This document shows positions 53,904 to 64,000 of a DNA stretch of 64,000 nucleotides, piece after piece (within the stretch, counting starts at the first letter, position 1; every line of letters begins with the position of its first letter). Made by a program: the position numbers and the translations under genes. Origin of the DNA: Mangifera indica (Eukaryota > Streptophyta > Magnoliopsida > Sapindales > Anacardiaceae); contig NC_058146.1 of NCBI RefSeq assembly GCF_011075055.1, forward strand, positions 4,402,001-4,466,000, given 5' to 3'. The notes under the pieces are model-generated. The model saw nothing but the letters and a program-made list of their open reading frames with translations. It was not told where the DNA came from and made no database searches.

Positions 53904-56900
53904 TTAACCACGCAGAAGGCGTTTATCACCTGTCAACACCCTATAACTTGCATGAGGGCCCTCGGACGTCTCTCGCATAGTCACATGCCATCCCATAGCT
54001 TTTGCAATCTCTTCAAGTTCATCCATGACATCAATAGAGTCACGAATATATACATGTCCACCAGGTCTAAGCATTCGGTCCATCTCAAGCATGATGGTAG
54101 ACATATTACATCTGTTTCATGGAGATAACACAGATAAGAAAAATAACCTTCTCATGAAACCCAGTCTAAAATTTCCTTACTACACTGAAAGATTTGCCGA
54201 AGATTTGGTATTTTTAGCAGTATAATTCTAGATATTTCAAAATTACCAAAGAGTTTAATTTGTTAAGATAAACTCATTATCTTGTATTGCTTGCATAACT
54301 TTGAATATTTCAGCTAATTCCTTTCATCCAATAATGCCCAAACCCCCCAATGGGTTCAAATGCTTACAGGTCAATCTCCTCCATAGAACAAACAACAATA
54401 TAAAGGGAACATTAGGAGCGCATATAGCAGAGACTAAAGGATATTTCTACCATATAAACATTGGGAGAGCAAGAAAAAGAAGTACCCACCTTTTTCTTTC
54501 AACAGAGAAGAGTCCAGATGCATGCAGTAAGTCGTAGGTTCTTGGATATGTATCAAATGGTTCACACCTGAAAAGGATTGTAAAATTTGTATATGAAATC
54601 AAAACTATTTCCGAAGATTTCAATGCAACAATATTAGTGTATGTGATTAACAATTAAAAAAACAGATAACAGCACACAAAATTATCAAAGCACAGGTAAA
54701 GTTTCATTAAAGAAAAATAATGTAAAAAGTGACAGCAATTAAATTGGTTTAGGCTATACAAGAAATGGCAATATATTGTTTAATGATCTTCAATATATAG
54801 TCCAATCAATTAGTTTATTTGTTTAGCAGGAACAGTACCAATCATGCATAACTCCTAGTAGTCCTCGGTCATATATAACAGGTAAGGTGTTGAAACCGCT
54901 AACTGGAACCACATTCATAACCCAGCAATCAAATTTTTGCTCAATTAAAGCTGCTGCAAATCTGCCAAACCAGACAAATTAAAATGAGAACTTGGAAGAA
55001 ATATTAATCTACAGCAGTACATGATGAGATAAATATTATACCCTCCAAAGCCAGCTCTCATATCCATTACATTTCTAAATTTCATCTTCTTCCAGTGTAA
55101 ACCAGAGACATAGCTTGCTATTATTTCATTCCAATACTTTGATTCTGCCCTGAAGAGCTCTTTTCTAGCAATGTACGCATCAAGCTGTATGCTTTGGAGC
55201 CTATCTGGTGGAGTTTGCAATCGATCAGGCCATGAAGGAAGATTTGCTCCATATCCATTTTCTGGAAGTCGTGTGATGCATGCCTTCAGATCAACATACC
55301 TAATAATCATGCAACAAACTCTTCACTGATAACAAACTTAAGAGCTTCTCAACAACATGAGCTGAGAGACTGTGAATGCACAAAAAGTTCTGCAAGACAA
55401 TGCTTGAAGATAAAAGCACAGAAAGGCCAGACTACCATTCAGTAAAATTTCCTAAATAGAAGACAACTTGAAAATTCCATAAAACAATGCTGCAGTTCTT
55501 CCAAACAGTTAATTTGCAAGTATCGTTTATACTTATCACGTATACAACTAAGTTACAATTGATTCTTTAAGATATAATTTCTTTTTCTCTCTCTTCATCC
55601 ATTTATTTCCTTTTGTTGTTTCAAGCTTGCTGCTCTAAAATTTAGTATACCCCAGTTCAAGTATTTGCAAATTACACACCAAACACATCAATTTTTCAGT
55701 TTGAAAATGAAAGGTAACAGAAATGATGTTCACTTTGGCCTCTAGTATATTTTATACCCACATAGCAAAATATACTAGAGTCCAGAAGTGAACATAGCAA
55801 AATCATCACTAAACAATGATGATAAGGAAAAAAGAAAAATGGTAGAACTGAATATATACCAGACATTGTCTGGATTGTCATCTGGGTCACACAGTGGGGG
55901 TGTGGTTCCTGCCTCACGGCTTAGATAACAGCTGTTGTTGGAGGGCTTCTGCCATATTGCAACATATCCCTCCTTCTTCACAAGCTCCCAGCAAAGACGG
56001 GTTGTAAAATTAAGCATCTCTGAATTAATCAAACAGAAACAGTCAAAGTAAACTATAGTGTCATATTTGTTTACTACAGTTTCAGACAGCTCATAATAAA
56101 TATTCATAGAGTGAACAGATTATATGACCAAGTCCACTAGCATAGAAGTTAGCACAGTTGTTGAGTCCAGTAAAATTGATGGCAGGAATAGATAATTGAT
56201 AATAGCATATCCTTAGCATCCTTCCCAATATTGTTCTTTCGGAGATGGTCAAGGATAAGTAGTACTGTTCATGCAAGTCTGAAAAACTTAGTAAGCAATC
56301 CAATACAATTAGAAAATTTAACTCCAGCAACATCTGTTTAAATAGTAAACAACTAGAATTTTAAGTGTTCATACCTTTCCAGTGTTCCTCTTGAGATTCT
56401 TCATGTTTATACACTGGTTGTGCAGCCCAAGCAAAGTATCCTCCTGACCTAAGCATCCTATCAGCCTCAAGCAGCAAAATCCCATCTTCATCACAATTTA
56501 GGTGAAAAGAAAAAGCAGAATCAGACAACATCCCTGAGTATCAGATAACTCAGCAAAGAACAAATGTGTGTCTGTACAATTATCTTTTGGCTAGAACAAC
56601 ATGTACAATGTCAAAATTGGTTTCAATATTTTTTTTTTATTTGGTTGCAACTCATGAAGAGTTACAGTGTTAAAATGTTATCATGAATCTACTCAGAGAA
56701 GCCCAAATTTTGGGCATTGCCACTGCATTTCTGAACTGGGCCTTTTCTACTAGTTAGTAGGAAATACATTACATCTAGGGATGCAACATCCTGATAAATA
56801 AATAAGAAAAACTACATTTGGAACCCGAATTTCAGCCATGATTGTAGCTATGCGCCTAGCCAAAAGTACTGACCTTGTGCCAGAAAATTTTAAAATTCAG

Positions 56901-58759
56901 AATCTCATAGTAGTTGACACAATCATAGGGTTATGATTACAAAATGAAAAGTAGGCAACCCACAATGCCACCAGTATATAATCTAAGGGCAGATGTACAT
57001 TAAAACAATAAAAAAGGCATGGGACAGTGAAGCATACCATCACGAGTCCAATTTATTCTGCATCTTGAACAATGTATCAAGTCAAAAGCTTGACTTGGAT
57101 ACAATAACCGGCGAGTTGCAAATGCTGCTACCATTGCCGGAACGCCACGCTCAAGAGCAAATTGAATCTGATTCTCATGAACATCTTTTGGAGCTACAGA
57201 CATGGTTAAGACATTTCGTGACAACAAATAGGCACCGAAACTTGCCACACCACATCCAACATCCATCACAACTCTGGTTTGATTACCCCATGTAATATTA
57301 GGCACCATCTACACATTCAGATGAGAATTTGTGCATCAGAATGAAAGATACACTAAATACTTGTTTCTCTCCATACAAATGTTCGGCACAGAATTTAATA
57401 ACCTGAGAGAACTGATTCAAGTATTGATCTGCCCCATGTATAAACTGTGTACCACCTCCTGGAAACGTGAACTTATCCTTTTTTCTTGAAATCCAGTTTT
57501 GTCCTCCTTTATCTTCAACCAGTTTTGTATGAGGAACATTGTTGTACCATACCTGCAATGAAGTGTGAGATTGCCGATGAAGCACAAAGCTTTAAGGCTT
57601 AAAACATGTTTACCCTTACCATCTCACCATTCCACAAAGAATGGATGAATTGGACCAAAGGAAGTAGCGATCAATTAAGTCAATTATGTGTGACAAATAT
57701 AATTCCAACAGCAAGTAATGCAGTGATCCAGTGATTTACACATTAGTTAATTTAAAAAAAAATCAATACATTGACTTTATTTATTGCTATATTTAATAGA
57801 GAGTCGCCAATTGATTCAATAGATTAGTTAAACTGCTAATCAGTAGGACTAAGTTGGCCATTCCTTCACCCAAATCCCGTCTGTTTGTCCCACCCAGTCT
57901 CATTATAATCGGATTAAAGTTCCAACTAAAGAAACAAAGATCAATCGAAACCAGAATTTCAGTTTATCCTATATAATAATAGTGCAACAAACTAATAAAT
58001 ACTCAAGATTTTCCACTTATCAATACTCATTTAATCAATTAATGATCCAACTCATCACCTAATTAGTATAAGTTAAACTCTACTAAATCATATAACCTAA
58101 AAAGAAATCCGCAATACCTCATCTCGACTTCTGGGCCACGGAATTGGCTGCTTGTAGCCTTTTGGAGCCGGAACCAAGCAATTCAATCCGGTACCCTTTT
58201 CAGGACAATGTCGCTCGAATTTCTCCCCTTTATCCGTGGACTTCAACCGTTTAATTATCTCCCAGTTATCCAGACACGGTATAATCTCCGTCACATTCCG
58301 GGAACACATGGAAAACCTCTTAATCTGAACTCTACCGCCACCGCTATCCGTTTCCTCCGTCCCGTTATTGTTGCCCCAGTCGGTTTCCACCAAATCCGGA
58401 TCGTACTCCCCGACTTCAAACTCGTCTGACATAGTTCCGTCCTCGGTTATGATACCGAACTTCTTGATCGAATCGGACAGTGGAGATGAAGATGGTGGCG
58501 GAATTGAAGATGTTGGCGGAGACAGAACGGCATCGAATTGAGATTGTGTTTCATTGTCCGTAATGAGGGAGGAGATATCGTAGGATATATAGGAGTTAGG
58601 GGAGATTGAAACAGAGGCTTTTTGAGAGGAGCGAGAGGTGGAGAAGAAGACAAGTTGCTGGTAGCCATCGGACCAGTGTTTGCCGAGGTAGAAAGAAACG
58701 AAGGAGATGAAAATGAAGGCGAAGAGCTTCAGTAGATTTGGATTACATGGTGGCTTCAT
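53904..58759 (-). CDS. PMT-type putative S-adenosylmethionine methyltransferase of the Golgi (dehydration-responsive family)
   Basis: Nine minus-strand exons join to 666 codons plus TAA: 58118-58759, 57403-57552, 57038-57308, 56375-56485, 55860-56019, 55042-55299, 54839-54961, 54490-54567, 53904-54111. PMTs are type II Golgi proteins; the QUA2/TSD2 members are needed for pectin (homogalacturonan) methylation. One hydrophobic segment at about residues 9-26 ([18 protein letters not shown]) is the signal anchor. A low-complexity Ser/Pro stem follows, and the lumenal domain begins near [14 protein letters not shown]. The SAM-binding motif is [17 protein letters not shown], and the second half has the usual [17 protein letters not shown] and DLLHASGLF. 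All joins keep frame. By position it corresponds to the Arabidopsis gene I recall as At2g39750 (PMT11). The substrate is unknown. Confidence 0.94.
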
Positions 58760-59740
58760 TGCTCGTTTGCGTAGATCTTGATGTTGAAGTAGGCGTTTTC
58801 ACAGTGCCATCATAAAGGATGGAATTTGGAAATTGCCGTTATGATCATTCATGGATATCCTACGGTACACAATGGTTAGGAAAGGCAAGAGAAAAGATAC
58901 ATAATACAACGTGTTAATACCACGAATGATCGTATATTATAATATGATACATACGATCCATAGGTAGATGTGACAGTTCTAAAGTCCGTAAAGTTGTAGG
59001 CATCATAAGTATATTGGGTGTACCAAAGTCTTACAAAAAGGTCTAATCCAACGGTAAGTAACCATTGCATATCAATTGAGCCAACTTGACTCAAGTTGGT
59101 TCGATCAAAGTCCACATGAGTTACTATGACTCCAGAATTTAACTCTAGTTAATTATGATTTAAAAATATATTAAACTCAAACTCAAATTAATTGGAATCG
59201 CACCAAATCAATTTTATTTTTTTTTTTGTAAATTTATGTTTTTTCAAAAAATAGACATAAACATCATTTAATAAAAAATATTACAAATATTTTTAAAATT
59301 TCTTTTACACATTTTTATTATATAATTTTTTATAAAAATAATATATCAATTCATACCAGGTTATGATAGAATTGTCAATATGTTAGAGAATCTAAATGAA
59401 AATATCGCTCAGGATGACGCTCTTTTAGACGGCGGTGATACGTATATTATATTTTATTAATTCAATATATTTTAAGATATATAATATTTTTTATTTGTAT
59501 CACATTTTAACATAAAATACATATTATATATCATAAGATATTAGTAACAATGTTTGTGATACTAAACTTAACTTCCCCTTAATTTACTGCATTCAAGATC
59601 AATCAAGATTCTAGACGACTCTCACTAAGCCACCCCAAAGGGCTCGAGAACACATATACTGCAATTGTCATTTAAAAGTTTTTGCACGTACATTCCCCTT
59701 TAAATCAAAATTAACTAGGCACAATCTCCGGCATGCCTTT
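58760..59740. other. spacer between PMT promoter and the HESO1-like gene end
   Basis: 58760-59000 should contain the PMT 5'UTR and promoter. About 59440-59560 is an AT-rich block that resembles, reversed, the sequence at 6600-6720, so it is probably a dispersed repeat. The last 100 bases are the 3'UTR of the HESO1-like gene. No gene seen. Confidence 0.45.
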
Positions 59741-62700
59741 CTATTTACCAGGAGGTTTTGGCCTCCACTTCTGCTGTGCTTGACTCTGATACTGCCGCAC
59801 GGGTTGGGCTTGATATTGTTGCACAGTTTGGCCTCGATAATGTTGAACATGTGGATATCTTTGCACAGGTTGACCATGTAACTCTGTGACATTTCGTTGC
59901 ACTGGTTGAGTAGGAAATTGTTGCACAGTTTGGCCTCGATAATGTTGAACATGTGGATATCTTTGCACAGGTTGACCATGTAACTCTGTAACATTTCGTT
60001 GCACTGGTTGAGTAGGAAATTGTTGCACCACCGGTCTGCTGGGATGTTTTTCCAGCCTCTTGTTCTGGGTTTGATGTTGCACTGTTGATGGTGAGTGCAC
60101 AGACCTGTGAACTTGCTTTTGAGATCTTGGATATCCAGCATTCTTGCTCGGGTAATTGCCTCTTGGAATGATTTGTGATGTTTGCGGCCTGGTTAGTATG
60201 GCGAGCAGCGAATTCTGATTATAAGTAGCAGAGTTAAGCTTCAAGTGGGTTGTCTCAAAGGCTTGGGATATCCTCGGCAATTGCTTGGCACTAACAGCAC
60301 GTGCACAGTTTGCAGGCCTCTCGAAAGGATCCTCAATCTATTCAGTCATCAGCAGTGGCAAAAAATTAAATCGTGTTGGAGTTGAATATAGGGGAATGAA
60401 CATAAGCAGTATACTTGAAGAAAGGAGGGAGAGAGAGTTACAAATAAAGCGTGATTGTTGGGCAACCATCTTGTATTATTTTCTATTAGTTCCCATTTTC
60501 CGGTAAAAGGGCAAATTCCAAGCTTTGAGGCCTTTATACTTATATCACAAAACTGGAAAAAAGTGTACAAAAAGCTTGATGTGAATACACTAATTCTCAA
60601 ACTAAATAAACTTAGAAGAGATGGTATGAAATTATACTATGGAATTTCATTTTGTGCGCATGAATTGGAAATGAATTACCTTTGCAATGAAAGAGTGGAA
60701 AAGCTCGGACAAAGAACTCCGATTAATTTTTCTTGATTTGTCAGATCCAAACCTGGCAATGTTTGTAGCACACGTCTCCCAAATATTTCTCTCTACAGTG
60801 GCCCGCACACCTGCATTGGGCACATTGGAAGAAAGTGTCAATCAGAAATGTATCTCCAATATCTCGCTACACTTGTAATTTATATTCACCTTCCTTCTCT
60901 TCTCCTATTTATCCCTCAACACAAAGACTCATTTGGTATTTCACAAGGTAATGCTAATAGTCCAAAACCGAGTTTAAAACTTCAACTAGCTTTACCAACA
61001 TCAAGCATGCATTTAACAGCATTAAAATTTAAAAAAAAAAAAAGTAGCCTGATCTGTACAATAGCTTATATTTATTGAGGGTTTTTTTTCTTTTTGTTTG
61101 ATTTGTTTAGTTGGAGGAATCATCTCTGATTACAACATCCAATTTCATTGCCTTCTCAAGAATATATATGTGATATAAACCTTCATTTATTTCTCCATCC
61201 TTCCGTGGTTCAAACTCAAGAAAAGGCAAGATAGGAAGATGCAGGCAGCATTGATTTTGTAGATTATCTCCAGTTCCCTAAACCTGAATAAACTTCCTAG
61301 GCTTTACTATCACAACAGCGGAACAGGAAAAGAGATTTCTGGACACTTTTAGCTCACATTTTGAACAACTCATAAAGATAGAAAATACCTTGAAGTTCAT
61401 CAACAAGATTGTGTGAATATATATCTCTTAGCGGAGGAAAAATTGCAGGTACACATGTCTGCGAGAGTACATAAATAAAAATTAAACATAACTTTTGACC
61501 ATTTCATGATGCCTCCTAGCAAACAAAATCCATGTCATCTATGTAGATGTAATGCATAGAGCAGATAAAGCAGACACATCTCATAATGGAAACAATTCTT
61601 CCAATTGGCAGAAGAAACAATGTCAGCAAGCATCACCTGGAAATGGAAGACCACAAGCAAGCAGAGAGAGTATGAGTTCAATGTCCCGCTTTTAGGATTA
61701 TTGATATTATAAACTTTGGCCCATTCCTTGACCTGCACAAGCAAACAACGCATAAGATAGTTGGACCTACCTAAAAAGCAGCTGCTGCTTTGCCAGAAGA
61801 ACGCACCAATAAAACCATGTCACGGAAGCGTCCATCTATCTCATTGATCCAACAAAAGAATTTAGACTTCATTTGACCAGCCATGTTATCTATTGAAATA
61901 TCACAAGAGATGTTCCGGTGGTGGCTCTCAAGTTTCAAAATGGGAACTCTTGCGTTGGGGATTAATTGCAACCTGCGAAATTCATCTGCAGATCATGTTG
62001 ATACAAAATAAATATTGTAAGTATCTGATCAAATCATAACATGTCACCATGAAACTACTCTTTTCCCCTTATGGACGGAACACAAAGTTAGTATGACACT
62101 TCTTGCTGCAGATGCTATCTTCCCTTCTTATTTAACAAATCTTCTTCCCCAGATCAGAATCAGTAGAGTACAGTACTTATTCCTGAGTTGGGGTTCATAA
62201 AACTTAAATAATTAATTACAGCAATATTGAACTGCTCCTTTCCGCACATGATTAGACAGATGCTTTCATTATTTTGAGAGCTCATACAATACCCTACCAT
62301 GAGCTGTCTTTATGTGAACAGAAGGTAATTTAGGCAATAAGAATCATAAGCCAAGAAAGTACTAGAAGAAAATAATCCAGGTTTACTTTATTTTGAAAAA
62401 TTAAAGAGAGAAAGAGAGCTTTTCAAATAATTAAATATAGCAATATTGAAAGGACAAAAAATACCCATGATAAGTGGTAAAAGCTGCATGGTTCTTCTTG
62501 AGAGTTTATGCTTAAGATAAATGTGCATGTGAGACAAGACAAAACATAAAGATAGGAAATTAAACCAAAGAACCTCTTTGTATCAAAGCTCTCTGTAAAT
62601 CCCGAAGCAAATTTTGTTTCCGCTTCTTTCCCGCAGATGAAATATGTGAACCATAAGGCAAGTCAATAGAAATATCCAGGTCTCCCCTACGTGTGAAGAG

Positions 62701-63199
62701 ATTTGACAGAAATGATCCAAATGGCTCCACAGTTGCACCTGTTTGCAACAACTAAGCATGAATTTTTCAACATATAATTTATAAAATAAATCAACGGAGA
62801 GTATAACAAGCTAAGCCATTGAGGAATTTACAGAGTTTCCCATACGAAACATTCAAAACAAGGGTCCGTTCATAAGAGTGTTTTAACTATATACAACTTG
62901 GCATATTGAGGTTTTAAAAAGGAAGTAGCATTAGATGTTGCTCAATATTTTTATATAAATAAATAAGCATCAGTAACTACATAATCTTCAAAATCAGGTA
63001 AACATTAACACTTGATATAAAAGAGGAAACAGCAGACCAATCAAATGCAGAAGAAATTACCTCTCAAACTTTCCACAGATTCAACAACCTGTTTTAATTC
63101 AAAAATGATTGTCAATCGTGCATTCCAATCCTCCGGCAACGGACTGATCATATTAATTACTTGTTGGAGAGTGGGTTCCAATACACTATACAAATTCAT
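59741..63199 (-). CDS. HESO1: HESO1-type terminal uridylyltransferase (small-RNA nucleotidyltransferase)
   Basis: Eight minus-strand exons join to 495 codons plus TAG: 63061-63199, 62574-62738, 61807-61985, 61637-61732, 61389-61458, 60680-60810, 60442-60552, 59741-60337. Arabidopsis HESO1 (about 511 aa) adds uridines to unmethylated miRNAs and siRNAs and to cleaved target fragments, marking them for decay. The polymerase-beta-like core shows GSF at 54-56, Asp66 and Asp68 in GDLDIS, and the third Asp, residue 130, in SCDISIDN. NSYSLCLLVVFHFQ and the PAP/25A-associated FGSDKSRKINRSSLSEL and CPFTGKWELI follow. From about residue 330 the tail is Gln/Pro-rich and likely disordered, as in HESO1. 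It contains two near-identical 34-residue repeats. The start is the ATG opening exon 1. The donor after exon 2 (GAG|GTTCTT) is weak. Confidence 0.93.
59821..60024 (-). repeat. 102-bp in-frame tandem duplication in the HESO1-like tail
   Basis: Two units with a 102-base period (59821-59922 and 59923-60024) differ by about one base (TCTGTGACA versus TCTGTAACA). Each encodes the same 34 residues, including FPTQPVQRNVTELHG and QRYPHVQHYRGQTV. The near identity indicates a recent duplication that kept the frame. Confidence 0.9.
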
Positions 63200-64000
63200 C
63201 TTCGTTTATAGTATGCTGCGTAAGATGCAGTAAAACAGCATGTCAAATATAAATCATAAAAAGTAGCCTCAAGTGCTGATAAAAGATAATACAATATAAA
63301 TGCCACAAGTCCAACCTACATGTGCAAATATTTCAATTCATAAAGTGACAGCCAAAGCATCGCTAAAATTTCATGAAACCAAAGGCTCAAAGACCCAACA
63401 ACTCCTCACGGAAATTTGAGAATTCTTCACATAATAAGGAGAATATACTCTCATTCATATCATCTTGGCACGGTGGTAAAAAAAAATCACTCTAACATAC
63501 ACTACGGTTAAAAATAAAATTTAGGTTTTTTTTTTTTTTTTGTAAACCAAAATAATAATACAATTCCACGGGAAACACTGTCGTGCATATTGTTAATCTA
63601 ACATACAATACAATTGTAGCTCATAATATCAAAAGATAAAGACATTAAACTTATTTTCAAGTCACTGTGAAGAACAATCCCATTCATCAAATTTCCCAAA
63701 CAAAAACCTCAAAACCATCCACTCAAAAACAAAACCAGTAAGTTAAACTTATCCTGACACATGAAAACCACATAATCCCACCCTCAAATCAAGAAAAAAC
63801 CATCAAAACCCAAAATTTAGAGCGACCCAGATCTCAAATAACAACCAGAAATAAGCCCACAAAACATGGCACAAAAAAAAAAAAAGACCTCTAATCAAAC
63901 AACGAATACATAATCAAAAGAATGCGTACAAAATCATAAATCCTTATTCGCCCTCTTATGCAGGAGCATCAAACGAAGTGTACAATCAACCAAGGGGTCA
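63200..64000. other. upstream region of the HESO1-like gene
   Basis: Should hold the 5'UTR, perhaps an intron, and the promoter of the minus-strand gene. It contains homopolymer runs (T tract near 63525-63541, A tract near 63873-63885). I cannot place a promoter or another gene. The window ends before the next locus is visible. Confidence 0.4.

Overview
This is nuclear genomic DNA from a dicot plant, probably a rosid. The genes have many short exons with mostly GT-AG introns, long AT-rich intergenic DNA full of small palindromic repeats, and plant-specific gene families (TOPP phosphatase, plant P5CS fusion enzyme, MATH-BTB BPM proteins, PMT Golgi methyltransferases, HESO1-type RNA uridylyltransferase). 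The species cannot be fixed from what I can see.

Layout, left to right: 1-3400 gene-free AT-rich DNA; 3402-5203 (+) type-1 protein phosphatase (316 aa); 7506-13306 (+) NEDD1 WD40 protein (786 aa); 14053-15326 (-) broken folylpolyglutamate synthase remnant; 16657-21036 (+) YIPF1/2-type Yip1 membrane protein (269 aa); 22046-27401 (+) delta-1-pyrroline-5-carboxylate synthase, 20 exons (714 aa); 28889-30743 (-) GDP-mannose pyrophosphorylase (361 aa) with a probable 5'UTR exon near 31.8 kb; 32-38 kb repeat-rich gap with two large fold-back elements; 38595-43829 (+) RCC1-repeat protein of the TCF1 type (485 aa); 45081-49974 (-) BPM-type MATH-BTB protein (405 aa); 50.2-53.9 kb repeat-rich gap; 53904-58759 (-) PMT-type methyltransferase (666 aa); 59741-63199 (-) HESO1-type nucleotidyltransferase (495 aa). 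For the nine intact genes I joined exons by hand. Every reading frame stays open and the lengths fall in the usual range of each family.

These genes are not an operon or a gene cluster with a common function. The link between them is conserved order. From memory of the Arabidopsis map, HESO1, PMT, BPM3, CYT1, P5CS1, a Yip1 gene and TOPP4 lie together near At2g39740-At2g39840. The RCC1 gene TCF1 lies near a GDP-mannose pyrophosphorylase gene and P5CS2 at about At3g55580-At3g55610. NEDD1 and an FPGS gene are neighbours at At5g05970/At5g05980. The window therefore looks like a little-rearranged ancestral segment that keeps genes Arabidopsis has split between duplicated blocks. The most notable details are an FPGS remnant with an in-frame stop beside NEDD1, two GC-AG introns in P5CS, a 102-bp in-frame tandem duplication in the HESO1 tail, ACGT-core (ABRE-like) motif clusters upstream of the RCC1 and P5CS genes, and several families of palindromic MITE-like elements. 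I found no clearly new biological system.
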